Source of the DNA: CAYUIS01 sp964444825
Lineage (GTDB): Bacteria; Chloroflexota; Anaerolineae; B4-G1
Assembly (NCBI GenBank): GCA_964444825.1
Contig: CAYUIS010000005.1
Location: forward strand, 1-64,000
DNA: 64,000 nucleotides
Direction: 5' to 3'
Shown here: piece by piece, positions 41,401 through 49,999 of the stretch
Layout: each line of letters starts with the position of its first letter
How positions within the stretch are numbered: the first letter of the stretch is position 1
Notes under the pieces: model-generated
The model's database searches: none
What the model saw: the letters and a program-made list of their open reading frames with translations, nothing else
Told to the model about the DNA's origin: nothing
Position numbers and translations under genes: made by a program

Positions 41401-41552
41401 GTGGATTGGGCCTGGCTTTCTGCAAAATGGTTGTTGAGGCACACGGCGGATGTATCTGGGTGGAAGACTCGTCTGAGAGCGGCACAACCTTTGCCTTCAC
41501 TTTGCCGTTTCCTTCTGACCAGACATCCTCACCCTCGGTCTCGCTGGGATAA
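38427..41552 (+). CDS. PAS/GAF sensor histidine kinase with one N-terminal membrane helix
   Basis: A 1041-aa kinase. Order: TM helix (5-27), PAS (about 48-165), three GAF domains (about 175-325, 335-495, 505-675), PAS (about 685-800), HisKA with phospho-acceptor His815 in MVHDLRNPL, and HATPase (about 920-1035; NLVGNAIKFTP, DTGTGIPP, GSGLGLAF). It starts at a GTG (MNDHY) with only a weak ribosome-binding site. No response regulator is adjacent. TATAAT at 38307-38312 may be its -10 box, but no -35 box is clear. Its 3' end overlaps the opposing nitroreductase gene by 56 bp. Confidence 0.92.
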   Translation: MNDHYILLLFLLLGTTVVSSGLALYAWKRRWTAPAKPFAFLSRLFDIVSVARSAVVDSMSDGVIILDLQEHIIDVNPAAEDIVGLSASELVGHPVTRLRDSRLDGFMRYEGTEETHDEIVVGTGRAGRRYDVKVSALYDQRDHLSGRLITIHDITERKQAAADLMAQKRLFESLVAMARATAKHTSLEATLQGAINMATTLTGAEHGNVVLVDGTGVVTHTASTRDEATPTQGTRIVGSEIEEGLANWVVQHRQPALIHDTSQDERWTSLPDAPNKVRSALSIPIVSGSAVLGAINLHHSEPNYFNTEHAYLIQSSVDQTVLAMRNAQMYDEQRRLADHQTTLYEALRTVGQHLDPETIAHVAVETVARLTNWPGVAVFLPRDPSNGLTVQAGAGALSGAEGLCIPLGQGITGRAYRTAEMQYASNVDSDPDYIAYDNTDVGFHSELAVPIQRGERLLGVLDVTSDRLAAFNADDVLLARSLAEAIALALDNAGLYAEIRQYAADLSTLYTVARATSQSLVLEDVLSETLDAALESLDFDAGLISLVDPTNERLYVAAEHGLPQAMSERLHQEGPEGTLCAYVHDRGEAFALGDIKREILEADELGPAVRQTLGELSDLGIRACSSMSLWHRERSLGAMSLFAFQPRDISSKDEVLQTTIGRQIATAVTNAQLFQAIADQRSRLQALIESSRDGIILIGADQHMLVVNAPAIKLLRLSDQPDEWINRPIQDALSVLTHQAPRAVSVIQAEMERTRAGDDSPGENECEVPPHAIHLLNLPVMAGATPLGRLLVLRDVTEERLLERMREDLVHAMVHDLRNPLTVIYGALSFLSDSLGDTLSPTDRQLWTITQDNTEGMLQLVQSILEISRLEARQMPLNRTLAPLSDTVSGVLDLQRPLAAEKDIRLESGVETNLPPVWVDARLIERVLQNLVGNAIKFTPSGGVIRVEGKLQAEDLGRALVSVSDTGTGIPPKLQERLFQKFVTGEQQGRGSGLGLAFCKMVVEAHGGCIWVEDSSESGTTFAFTLPFPSDQTSSPSVSLG

Positions 41553-42387
41553 AGGCTGCCACGTAGGTCACACCTTGTGGCAATCCATACGTCTTCCTCA
41601 GATCGTCGTCTCCCAGTCGTACCTCCCACTGCCCTCTGCCCTTCAGTGCAGTAGAAGCCAGCGTGAGATGGGCCATCACGATACCGCCATCTATGGGCGC
41701 GGGCCGCACCGTCGCCAGAACGAGCCGATCCAACCTAACGATAAAACGCCAGGGCTGGCGATTGTGAGCTGAGGGGGCCAAGCAGGCATGCGCCAGGATG
41801 GTAGCCAGGGTAGAGTCAGCGTCGCTGGGAAACCACGGTTCCCCCCATTTTTCGGAAAAGACAACGTCCCGCAGCGGCTTACGCCGGTGCCCGGTGGCCA
41901 CTCGACGTATGATGCGGCTGTGGAAACGGCCCCAGCGGTCTTGAGCGGGATGGCCAAGGGCGCAGACGGCCGCTGCTTTCTCTCCTGCTTCCAGTCCAAC
42001 GCTGTTCCCTGCCCGCTGGGCGTCGTAGGATCCGGTTACCCAACAAGTCCCCAACCCGAGTTGAGTAGCCCTCAACACAACCTGCTCCAGCACGTAGCCC
42101 AGGTCGAGCAGAGCCGCGTCGTTTTCCTCTGGAACAATGCCCACCAATAGATGAGGCGCATTGTTCACCAATCCATAGGAGCCAACCATATAGGTGAGGA
42201 CCTGCTGGGTCTGTTCACTCCCGCTGATCAACGCGATGCGTGGCGGGAAGTTGCTAAGGTGATCAACTGTCTTGGGAAAAGCAAGCAGGTGCTCGCACAG
42301 CGCGGGCTCCACGGGGAGATCCTGGTAACTGCGGACGCTGCGACGCTGCCGCATCGCGACTAGGACGTCACCCTCCAGACCACTCAT
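41497..42387 (-). CDS. Nitroreductase-family protein
   Basis: A 296-aa flavoprotein of the TM1586-like nitroreductase family: MRQRRSVRSYQDLPVE (FMN phosphate region), NNAPHLLVGI, GLGTCWVTGSY and ACLAPSAHNRQPWRF. It looks like a fused pair of nitroreductase halves in one chain. Electron acceptor unknown. It starts at the ATG at 42387, overlapping the DUF1385 stop by one base, so the pair is co-translated. Its end runs 56 bp into the convergent kinase gene. Confidence 0.87.
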   Translation of the reverse strand: MSGLEGDVLVAMRQRRSVRSYQDLPVEPALCEHLLAFPKTVDHLSNFPPRIALISGSEQTQQVLTYMVGSYGLVNNAPHLLVGIVPEENDAALLDLGYVLEQVVLRATQLGLGTCWVTGSYDAQRAGNSVGLEAGEKAAAVCALGHPAQDRWGRFHSRIIRRVATGHRRKPLRDVVFSEKWGEPWFPSDADSTLATILAHACLAPSAHNRQPWRFIVRLDRLVLATVRPAPIDGGIVMAHLTLASTALKGRGQWEVRLGDDDLRKTYGLPQGVTYVAAFIPARPRVRMSGQKETAK

Positions 42388-43304
42388 CAGGCTGCTATCT
42401 CTTGGCCGCCCCCCGCGTCCTGGGTGGTTCCAGAGATGATCCCCTCGTCGGCCAGTACAGCCTTCAGAGCGGCGATGGCTACTTCCAACATCTCGTCATC
42501 CGGTTCGCGGGTCGTCAAACGCTGAAGCGCCAGGTTAGGTGCGATCAGCGCTCGCATCCAAGGTCGGTCGGCCAGGCGGGCTGTGAGGCGCAGGATTTCG
42601 TAGGATATGCCGGCGATAACCGGGAGCAGGACAATCCGACTCAGCATCCGCCACACCAGCGATGGTTGATCGAAGGGGGCGAATATCAGGACGGTCAGAA
42701 CGACCAGTGTCAAGAGAAACGCAGTGCCACAGCGAGTATGAGCCGTCGAGAACCGGCGCACATCGTCCACGGACAGGGCTGCGCCCGATTCATAGGCATT
42801 GATCGTCTTGTGTTCCGCGCCGTGATAGGCGAACACCCGCTGTATGTCAGGCATATACCCAACGGCCCAGATGTAGCCGACGACCAAACAGAGCCGAACG
42901 ACCCCTTCCACAAGACTGCTTAGCACATCGGATGCGATATAGTTCTCGAGCAGACCCACCAAGAATGAGGGCAGTACCATAAACAACCCGACGCCCAGGC
43001 CGAGCCCCAGCAAGGTGGTCACCCAAGTGACTGGGCCCGATATCGAGACCTCCTCACCCGCCGCTACATCGGCTGACATCATAAGAGCCCTAGTACCCAG
43101 GCCGAGCGCGTCCCACAACATCACCAGTCCACGCAACAAGGGTATGCGGCTGATCGGTCCGCGGTAGAGGGCCTCGTTGAGAGCTTCTGTCTCCACGACG
43201 ATATGACCGTCAGGATGGCGCAGTGCGATGGCCATCGTCTGCGACCCCCGCATCATCACGCCCTCGATCACGGCCTGCCCTCCATAGTTGAATGGTCTAC
43301 TCAA
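42387..43304 (-). CDS. DUF1385 integral membrane protein
   Basis: A 305-aa DUF1385 protein. The N-terminal FNYGGQAVIEGVMMRG and AYHGAEHKTINAYE motifs define the family; four hydrophobic segments lie between about 70 and 235. Function is unknown. In firmicutes and Chloroflexota it is often near prfA or rpmE. I place the start at a TTG (43304), eight bases after GGAGGAG, because the family begins right there; a longer frame to 43406 reads through repeat DNA. Confidence 0.85.
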   Translation of the reverse strand: MSRPFNYGGQAVIEGVMMRGSQTMAIALRHPDGHIVVETEALNEALYRGPISRIPLLRGLVMLWDALGLGTRALMMSADVAAGEEVSISGPVTWVTTLLGLGLGVGLFMVLPSFLVGLLENYIASDVLSSLVEGVVRLCLVVGYIWAVGYMPDIQRVFAYHGAEHKTINAYESGAALSVDDVRRFSTAHTRCGTAFLLTLVVLTVLIFAPFDQPSLVWRMLSRIVLLPVIAGISYEILRLTARLADRPWMRALIAPNLALQRLTTREPDDEMLEVAIAALKAVLADEGIISGTTQDAGGGQEIAA

Positions 43305-43362
43305 TTCGTGTTCTCCTCCGTTGGGACTGCGGCCAGGGCACCTGGTCGGCAATCCACACCTC

Positions 43363-43445
43363 AAATACAAACGTGAAACATAAAGCGTGAAACGTGACGA
43401 GTCCATTTCAACAAGCTATCACGTTTCACGCGTCACGTTTCACGC
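43363..43445. repeat. Inverted GTGAAACGTGA repeats
   Basis: GCGTGAAACGTGA (43385-43397) is inverted as TCACGTTTCACGC twice in tandem (43419-43431 and 43433-43445); a further ACGTGAAAC lies near 43371. The left arm can pair with either right arm, giving alternative 13-bp stems. It sits between the HNH gene and the DUF1385 gene and could terminate or process the HNH transcript. Confidence 0.75.
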
Positions 43446-43504
43446 AGATAGCGGATAAACGACTGGAGCTGTCCCAGTCCCCGCGCCAGCCTCCTGTGCT
43501 GCTT

Positions 43505-44008
43505 CTACCAACCCTCCAGGTACTTTGCCCACACACCATTGCCTGCCGTGTAGCGCCCATAGAGATATTGCGCCGTGGGCCGTGGCTCACAAGGCCGACT
43601 CAGCAACTGCATCCGCGCCTCTGACAAGCTCCGGCCACCCTTCCGCCGGTTGCACTGCGGGCAAGCCGCCACCAGGTTGGTCCAAGAATGCTGTCCCCCT
43701 CGGAAACGAGGCACAACGTGATCAATCGTCAGGTGACTGCTCACCTGTCCGCAGTATTGACAGCGATACCCGTCCCGACGCAGGATCTCTCGCTTGCTGA
43801 GCCGCACACGGGGTCGGGGTCTGCGCACCACATACACCAGACGAATTACCGACGGACGCTCATAGACGCGAGATATGGTGCGAATGACTCCCCGACCGTT
43901 CTCCAGCACTGTAGCCTTGCCCGCCAGGACAAGTCCCATAGCCCGTTTCGTGTTGCAGATGTTGATCGGCTCATAGCTACCATTGAGCACTAGTACAGGC
44001 TGGTTCAT
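43505..44008 (-). CDS. HNH endonuclease
   Basis: A 167-aa stand-alone HNH nuclease. The N-terminal part (VLVLNGSYEPINICNTKRAMGLVLAGKATVL) is shared by a widespread bacterial HNH family; the nuclease core has CQYCG, the HNH motif LTIDHVVPRFRGGQHSWTNLVAAC and CNRRKGGRS, with two CxxC zinc pairs. Such genes are usually chromosomal and of unknown role, not obviously phage-borne. It has its own promoter. Confidence 0.92.
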   Translation of the reverse strand: MNQPVLVLNGSYEPINICNTKRAMGLVLAGKATVLENGRGVIRTISRVYERPSVIRLVYVVRRPRPRVRLSKREILRRDGYRCQYCGQVSSHLTIDHVVPRFRGGQHSWTNLVAACPQCNRRKGGRSLSEARMQLLSRPCEPRPTAQYLYGRYTAGNGVWAKYLEGW

Positions 44009-44041
44009 TGATCTCTATCCGTGGCTTTTGCCGCAGCGGGC

Positions 44042-44070
44042 AGTATAGCATAGCTGATCAAAGTCGTCAA
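44042..44070 (-). promoter_or_regulatory. Promoter of the HNH gene
   Basis: Minus-strand TTGACG (44070-44065), 17-bp spacer, TATACT (44047-44042). The start would be near 44035, about 27 nt before the ATG. The rest of 44071-44184 shows only a small CGTCCA/TGGACG hairpin. Confidence 0.65.
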
Positions 44071-44184
44071 AGATGGGAATATCCCGGGTATTTCGTGCAC
44101 CCAGAAGCATACCGCCGTCCATCCGTCCAGGTGGACGCAGTCACGGGAAATTGATCTGCAGCGAACGTCCAAGAAGGTCGTGGT

Positions 44185-45564
44185 TCAGATCGAAGCAAAG
44201 GGCTGGCGGGGGAGAAACTCACCGGTGCCGTGTTCACCAACAAAGCTGCCATCTTGAACCAGGAGGCGCCCCCGCCGAAGAACATGGCGCGGCCAGCCGA
44301 GCACCTCCCATCCTGCATATGGGGAGATGTCGGTATTCATATGGAGGGACTCGCTGTCCAAAGCCTGGCTCCTGTTCGGATCAAAAACAACCACATCGGC
44401 ATCACTGCCTGGGATCAGGGTTCCTTTCCGTGGGTAAAGGCCAAACAGGCGGGATGGATTAGTGGATGTCAGTTTTACCCAATCAGACAGGGAAAGATGT
44501 CCTTGCCTCACACCATAGTGATACAGAAGGCTCATCCGCGTCTCGATCCCGGGTATGCCACTGGGAATCTGTGTGAAATCATCCCGTCCACGTGCCTTTT
44601 GCACTCGTGTAAAGGGACAATGATCGGTACCGACGGTCTGAATCGTTCCTGTGCTCAGTGCTGTCCAGAGCGCCGACTGATCGCTGCGCTCCCGCAGCGG
44701 AGGGGAGAGCACATACCCCGCAGCAGTGTCAAAATCCTCGCTCTCATACACCCTCGCATCCAGCAAAAGATATTGGGGACAGGTCTCCCCGTAGGCCACC
44801 TGTCCCCGGATCTGAGCCCGTCGCAGAGCATCCAACGCACGTGCACACGTAACGTGGACGATGTATATGGGTGCGACCGCCGCTTCAGCCAGAGCCAGTG
44901 CTCGAGCGGTGGCCTCGGCCTCCGCAACCACCGGCCTCGTGAGCGCGTGATAGCGCGGCTCGATCTGCCCAGTTGCTCGGCAGGCGGCGACCAACTCATC
45001 GATCAGATGGCCGTTTTCGGCGTGGACATTGACCAGCGCACCAAGGTCTCTGGCTCGCTCAAGTACACGGAACAACTGCGCGTCGTCCAACATGACGATG
45101 CCCTTGTAAGCCAGTAGCACCTTGAAGCTGGTGACGCCGCGTTCAACCACTGACTCCATTTCCTCGATCACATCTGGACGTGGGTCATTGATCAACATAT
45201 GAAAGCCATAGTCAGTGACAGCACGCCCTTCCGCCCGAGTCAGCCACGCGTCTAGAGCCTCGGTTAGACTAGAGTAGCCACATTGCTCGGCATAGTTGAT
45301 GATGGTAGTCGTGCCCCCGCAGGCGGCGGCGATGGTACCGGATCCAAAGTCGTCACTCACGGCTAGGTCAGGTCCCAGAGTCAGGGCCAGATGGGTATGA
45401 GGGTCGATTCCACCCGGCAACACCAGACAGCCGTGGGCGTCGATCACCTCAGGGGAATCGAGCGACTGCCCGATCATCGCAACCTTCTCCCCAATGATGC
45501 CCACATCGGCCGGGAATACGCCCTCTCCCAAAACCAGCGTTCCGCCCTTGACGACAATGTCCAC
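44185..45564 (-). CDS. hydA: Dihydropyrimidinase / hydantoinase
   Basis: A 459-aa cyclic amidohydrolase. Metal ligands: DPHTHLALTL, the carboxylated lysine in TSFKVLLAYKG, NVHAENG, IVHVTCARAL and GTDHCPF. This is the dihydropyrimidinase/D-hydantoinase/allantoinase family, which opens dihydropyrimidine, hydantoin or allantoin rings. With PreA directly upstream, dihydropyrimidine hydrolysis is the best guess. It starts at a GTG with GGAG upstream, 22 bp after PreA. Confidence 0.9.
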   Translation of the reverse strand: MDIVVKGGTLVLGEGVFPADVGIIGEKVAMIGQSLDSPEVIDAHGCLVLPGGIDPHTHLALTLGPDLAVSDDFGSGTIAAACGGTTTIINYAEQCGYSSLTEALDAWLTRAEGRAVTDYGFHMLINDPRPDVIEEMESVVERGVTSFKVLLAYKGIVMLDDAQLFRVLERARDLGALVNVHAENGHLIDELVAACRATGQIEPRYHALTRPVVAEAEATARALALAEAAVAPIYIVHVTCARALDALRRAQIRGQVAYGETCPQYLLLDARVYESEDFDTAAGYVLSPPLRERSDQSALWTALSTGTIQTVGTDHCPFTRVQKARGRDDFTQIPSGIPGIETRMSLLYHYGVRQGHLSLSDWVKLTSTNPSRLFGLYPRKGTLIPGSDADVVVFDPNRSQALDSESLHMNTDISPYAGWEVLGWPRHVLRRGRLLVQDGSFVGEHGTGEFLPRQPFASI

Positions 45565-45586
45565 GTTCCAGGTCTCCGGTCTATGG

Positions 45587-46708
45587 TCACTCTACGATGA
45601 TGGCATTTTGCGGACAAACGCTCACGCAAAGCCCACAGCCGACACAGCGTTCGTGCTGAATCCGGGTGCTTGCTTCAGCTTCGATAGGAGCCTGCTTGAA
45701 ACACACTCGGACACACAAACCGCAATTGGTGCATTTCTCGGGGTCAATCACGGCCCGAGCATCGTAACGCATCTCCATCTCTGCCAGCTTACGGTGGGTG
45801 AAGCCGCGCAAGGTATTGATATCGGCCACCCCTCGACCGGCGAGGTAGTGGCGCAGTTGCTCCTCTACTCGATCAAAGACTTGCAGTCCTCGGAGTAGCG
45901 GAGCGGCCACCATGCCTACCACCGTCGCGCCAACCATCGTTGCCTCTACCACGTCCTCCGCCTTGTTCACACCGCCAACGCCCACCACCGGCAGATCCAC
46001 AAAACGGGAAATCTCGTACACGTACTTGATCATAACCGGCTTGATGGCTTCACCCGATAGGTATCCGCTACCATCCTCACTGCCCATACTGGGCAGACCG
46101 GTCGAAACGTCCACTGCGAGGACCGGACCAATAGAATCCATGGCAGCAACACCGTCGATGCCTGCTTCGACCAGGGCCTTGAGCACCTCCTCAAGGCGTG
46201 GCATAAAGGGGCAGAGCTTGACCATCAACGGAAGTTTGATCTGGGGACGGGTCAGCCTGACGGCCTGGATCAGATCATCAGGATCGTAATCCACCAGGGA
46301 GATGGCATCGGGTTCCCTCTTGGCGATCTCCACAGCCATGTCGGCCGCTACCTGGGGTGTGACATAGTTCTTGGCGATGCTAGTCACTAACATAAAATCC
46401 CGATCACGGAGGGATTCGATCTCCTCCAGCCATTGCTCGAAGCCGACGTCCGACCAATCCGCGTTCATCAGGCTACTACGCCCTGTCTTGGCAATGAACG
46501 GGTTGGGAGAGGTGGCTGGCTGGGGGCGGATGCCCTTGGTGAACATCACGCCAATACTGTGGTCAGAGGCACGGCGAATTCGCTCTGCGCTGCCCGTTGC
46601 AGGACCTTCAGTTAGGGCCAAGGGATTACGCAGCGTGTGACCCAGAAATTCCACCTTGAGATTGATATCGCTTGGTTGCACGAGTACCTCCTGTTTCTGT
46701 TCTTTCAT
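45587..46708 (-). CDS. preA: Dihydropyrimidine dehydrogenase PreA-like
   Basis: A 373-aa protein. Residues about 15-300 form a dihydroorotate-dehydrogenase-type FMN barrel (GHTLRNPLALTEG, DAISLVDYDP, PVVGVGGV); the C-terminus has two [4Fe-4S] ferredoxin motifs (CTNCGLCVRVC, CVGCGLCVSVC). PreA reduces uracil or thymine with the partner PreT, which carries the NAD(P)H/FAD part. No preT is present here, so electrons may come from ferredoxin instead. It lies between the molybdenum hydroxylase and the dihydropyrimidinase. Confidence 0.88.
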   Translation of the reverse strand: MKEQKQEVLVQPSDINLKVEFLGHTLRNPLALTEGPATGSAERIRRASDHSIGVMFTKGIRPQPATSPNPFIAKTGRSSLMNADWSDVGFEQWLEEIESLRDRDFMLVTSIAKNYVTPQVAADMAVEIAKREPDAISLVDYDPDDLIQAVRLTRPQIKLPLMVKLCPFMPRLEEVLKALVEAGIDGVAAMDSIGPVLAVDVSTGLPSMGSEDGSGYLSGEAIKPVMIKYVYEISRFVDLPVVGVGGVNKAEDVVEATMVGATVVGMVAAPLLRGLQVFDRVEEQLRHYLAGRGVADINTLRGFTHRKLAEMEMRYDARAVIDPEKCTNCGLCVRVCFKQAPIEAEASTRIQHERCVGCGLCVSVCPQNAIIVE

Positions 46709-46719
46709 ACCGATCCGCC

Positions 46720-49521
46720 TTACGCCTCCCCCTTCCCACGAGCCGCTGCGATCTTTTCAGGAGTGATGGGCAGGCTATGGATCCGTACACCCACGGCATC
46801 GAAAACCGCATTGGCAATGGCGGCAGCCGTGGGAGACATTGGCAGTTCACCCATACCCTTGGCGCCATATGGCCCCTCGGGGTGTGGGTCGGACACGCTG
46901 ATAGCTACCATGTCTGGCATATCGGTGATACGCTTTAGACCGAGTTTGGCATACTGGTCGGTGACAGGACGACCAGCTTCAAGACGGAATTCCTCACTCA
47001 GACCATAGCCCATTCCCATCACGATACCCCCTTCGATCTGGCCCACGATACCCTGGGGGTTTATGGGTTCGCCCACATCAGAAGCGGATATGACCTTTAA
47101 CACCTCAACCTCGTGGGTCTGTTCATCTACAGCCACGATAGCCGCTTGGGCAGCGAACGAGTAAGCAAAATGGAGCCGGGTCAGTGCAGGATCCTGGCCA
47201 GGTATTGGGTCGGCGCGCTCTGGTACAGGGTAGGTCTGTGGGGCAACGTAGAATGCCCCGCGCTCGAGCACCCTGTCCTCGGCCGCGAGCCTGGCGGCCA
47301 GTTCATCGAGGGTACCGATGACTTTTTTCCCGTCAACGAGGCAAAAGACCCCGTTGGTCAGTTCCACTTTATCTCCACTTGTACCGATCTCTTGGGCGAC
47401 GGCCGCGCAGAGGTCGCCCCGCAGTCCCATCGCGGCGCGATACACTGCGTTGCCACTCACAAAAGTCTGTCGGGAGGCAGTCGTCATCCAGCCTGATGGA
47501 TCCTCGGCGGTATCTCCTACGTGTAGCAAAATGCGGTTGAAGGGCACGCCGAGCGTCTGAGCAGCGATCTGCACCATCACGGTGTCCGAGCCCTGCCCCA
47601 GATCCATAGCCCCCTCACGGAGCAGGATGCTGCCGTCGGGCTGCAGCGACAGATGCGCCCCTGCGCCATCCTCCATTCCCGATCCCAGTCCGACATTCTT
47701 GTACGATGATGCAAACCCTACCCCGACTCGCTTGCCCGGTGGTGGTTCCGGTACGCCCGATTCGGCCACCACGTCGCGTACTGCCTCCAGCGTGGCCCGC
47801 GCGCCTATGCTATGCTGTAGCACATGGCCAGTTATGGTCGCATCTCCTGGATCGAGGATGTTCTTTAGCCGGAATTCGACGGGATCCATTCCAAGCGCCT
47901 CGGCCAACAGGTCCATCTGGATCTCAGCGGCAAAGGTTGCCTGAGGATTGCCAAAACCACGAAACGCGCTGCCGTGCGGATTATTGGTGAAAGCGCCATA
48001 CACGTCCACCTTGACGTTGGGGACGTAGTAGGGTCCGCACGAAAAGGAAGCAGATCGAAAGAGCACGGCGTCGGTGGCCGAGGCGTACGCACCACCGTCA
48101 CCGTATATCTCCACCTCGGCGGCGATCAGCTTTCCATCACGGGTCGCACCTGTGCGATAACGGAGCCATTCGGCATGGCGTTTGCCAGAAGCAAGAAGCG
48201 ATTCCCGCCGCGTCCACACGAACCTGACCGGTCGCCCGGTCTTGACAGCTCCCAGTGCCGCGATTATCTGGACGGTGATATCTTCCTTACCTCCAAATGC
48301 GCCCCCCATCGGCATATGGACCACGCGGACTTTTTCCAACGGTAGATCGAGCGCGGCGGCGATGTCTTCCTGATCGTGGATGGAGCTCTGACTGCCCACG
48401 TGAACGGTGACCCGACCATCCTCGCCAGGTATAGCTAGTCCTGCTTCAGGCTCCAGGTAGGCGTGCTCGACCGTCGGGGTGGTATACTCGCCCTCAACGA
48501 TCACATCCGCCTCGCTAAAGCCCTTGTCGACATCTCCTTTTCGGATAGGAATATAGCAGGTCAGGTTAGAGCCTTCGTCTTCGTGGATGATAGTCGCGCC
48601 CTCATCCAGCGCCTGCTGCGGACTCTCGATCACTGGCAGAGGTTCGTACTCGACCTGGATGAGCGAGAGGGCTCTCTCGGCCTGCGCCTCGCTCTCCGCG
48701 TACACCGCAGCGACTACCTCGCCCAGATAGCGCACACGGTCCTCTGCAAAGATTGGTTGATCCTTGCGAATGATGCCAAACCGATTCCTGCCGGGCACGT
48801 CACTGGCTGTGAGCACCGCCACCACGCCAGGAGCTCGCTCGGCTGCGGAAGTGTCCACCCCATGAATGCGGGCGTGAGGGTACACCGCACGAAGTACCTT
48901 GGTGTGGAGCATGTGCTCCACCCACAGATCGGCCGAGTACTTGAGGCGACCAGTGACTTTGTCCACCCCGTCCACGCGGGCTATGCCTCGCCCGACAACC
49001 TGATCCTCCGTTGGATACAAATCGCTGGCTGGTACGGCTTCAATGCCATCGCGGAGCAGACGACTGGCTCGTTCAACAGCCGCGACGATGGGGCGGTAAC
49101 CTGTGCAACGGCACAGGTTGGGCTTGAGAGCTCTTTTGATCTCATCAGGAGAGGGAGAGGGGTTCTTATCCAATAGAGCTTTGCCTGCCATCACCATCCC
49201 TGGGGTGCAGAAACCACATTGGATCGCCCCCTCCTCAATCATGGTGTACTGGAGCGGGTGCAGTGAGTCATCCCTGGCCAGGGATTCGATGGTCTCCACG
49301 CTACGCCCGGCCATACGTCCCATCTTTAGTAGACAGGCTCGTTTAGCCAGGCCATCCACGATGACTGTGCACGCCCCACAGGTCCCCTCCGAGCAGCCGT
49401 CTTTGGTACCTGTCAGTCCAAGTTCCTCCCTTAGGTAAGCGAGGAGCGATGTCTCAGGTTCAACGTGGGCCTCGACAGCCACCCCGTTCACGTTCAGGCG
49501 AATAGTCTGTTTTTCTGTCAC
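46720..49521 (-). CDS. Xanthine dehydrogenase-type molybdenum hydroxylase, [2Fe-2S] and Mo domains fused
   Basis: A 933-aa xanthine-oxidase-family enzyme. Residues 1-160 hold both [2Fe-2S] clusters (CSEGTCGAC; CGFCTPGMV with CRCTGY). The molybdopterin part follows directly, with GGAFGGKED, AFRGFGNPQ and the catalytic Glu in AKGMGELPMSP. The FAD (CoxM/XdhB) domain is missing and no separate gene for it exists in the window, so it probably passes electrons to a ferredoxin. Substrate is likely a purine. Start is GTG with GAGGAG upstream. The gene is 11 bp from preA. Confidence 0.9.
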   Translation of the reverse strand: MTEKQTIRLNVNGVAVEAHVEPETSLLAYLREELGLTGTKDGCSEGTCGACTVIVDGLAKRACLLKMGRMAGRSVETIESLARDDSLHPLQYTMIEEGAIQCGFCTPGMVMAGKALLDKNPSPSPDEIKRALKPNLCRCTGYRPIVAAVERASRLLRDGIEAVPASDLYPTEDQVVGRGIARVDGVDKVTGRLKYSADLWVEHMLHTKVLRAVYPHARIHGVDTSAAERAPGVVAVLTASDVPGRNRFGIIRKDQPIFAEDRVRYLGEVVAAVYAESEAQAERALSLIQVEYEPLPVIESPQQALDEGATIIHEDEGSNLTCYIPIRKGDVDKGFSEADVIVEGEYTTPTVEHAYLEPEAGLAIPGEDGRVTVHVGSQSSIHDQEDIAAALDLPLEKVRVVHMPMGGAFGGKEDITVQIIAALGAVKTGRPVRFVWTRRESLLASGKRHAEWLRYRTGATRDGKLIAAEVEIYGDGGAYASATDAVLFRSASFSCGPYYVPNVKVDVYGAFTNNPHGSAFRGFGNPQATFAAEIQMDLLAEALGMDPVEFRLKNILDPGDATITGHVLQHSIGARATLEAVRDVVAESGVPEPPPGKRVGVGFASSYKNVGLGSGMEDGAGAHLSLQPDGSILLREGAMDLGQGSDTVMVQIAAQTLGVPFNRILLHVGDTAEDPSGWMTTASRQTFVSGNAVYRAAMGLRGDLCAAVAQEIGTSGDKVELTNGVFCLVDGKKVIGTLDELAARLAAEDRVLERGAFYVAPQTYPVPERADPIPGQDPALTRLHFAYSFAAQAAIVAVDEQTHEVEVLKVISASDVGEPINPQGIVGQIEGGIVMGMGYGLSEEFRLEAGRPVTDQYAKLGLKRITDMPDMVAISVSDPHPEGPYGAKGMGELPMSPTAAAIANAVFDAVGVRIHSLPITPEKIAAARGKGEA

Positions 49522-49597
49522 TGGCTCTCCTCCTCAGAATACAAACCCCAGGATGTCGTTTCCCGAGATCAATGGATCCGCCTTGTCCTTGCCTGGA

Positions 49598-49978
49598 TCA
49601 CTGGACGATCTTAATGGCCTGTTCTGGGCACTGGTTCACACAACTCATGCATAGATCACAGATGAGAGGTTGCAGCCGCTCCGCGTCCCAGAACAGCCGG
49701 TCACATTCCTCAACGCACGTGCCGCAGCCCGTGCACAGCTCCGCGTCGAACACCGTCCTATCTTCCTGGCGCACGAGTGCACCCGAAGGACACGCGGCTA
49801 CACAGTATGCCTGGATGCAGTGAGTACAGACCTTGGCCTCGAATGTCAAGACGTCACGCCGATATACCCGGAGGCGCGCGCGCGCCGGGCCAAACATGTT
49901 TTCGTGAGCAAACGCACACACTTGCTCACAGCTACGGCATCCGGTGCAGCGATCTGTGTCGATCTCGATATGAGTCAT
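49598..49978 (-). CDS. Polyferredoxin-type electron transfer protein
   Basis: A 126-aa iron-sulfur protein of the HycB/AOR-associated type with four cysteine groups: CTGCRSCEQVC, CTHCIQAYCVAAC, CTGCGTCVEEC and CDLCMSCVNQC, enough for four [4Fe-4S] clusters. It lies 21 bp after the aldehyde oxidoreductase stop and is its likely electron acceptor; it could also serve the FAD-less molybdenum hydroxylase downstream. Confidence 0.93.
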   Translation of the reverse strand: MTHIEIDTDRCTGCRSCEQVCAFAHENMFGPARARLRVYRRDVLTFEAKVCTHCIQAYCVAACPSGALVRQEDRTVFDAELCTGCGTCVEECDRLFWDAERLQPLICDLCMSCVNQCPEQAIKIVQ

Positions 49979-49999
49979 ACTTGCCTCTAGAGATCGGGG

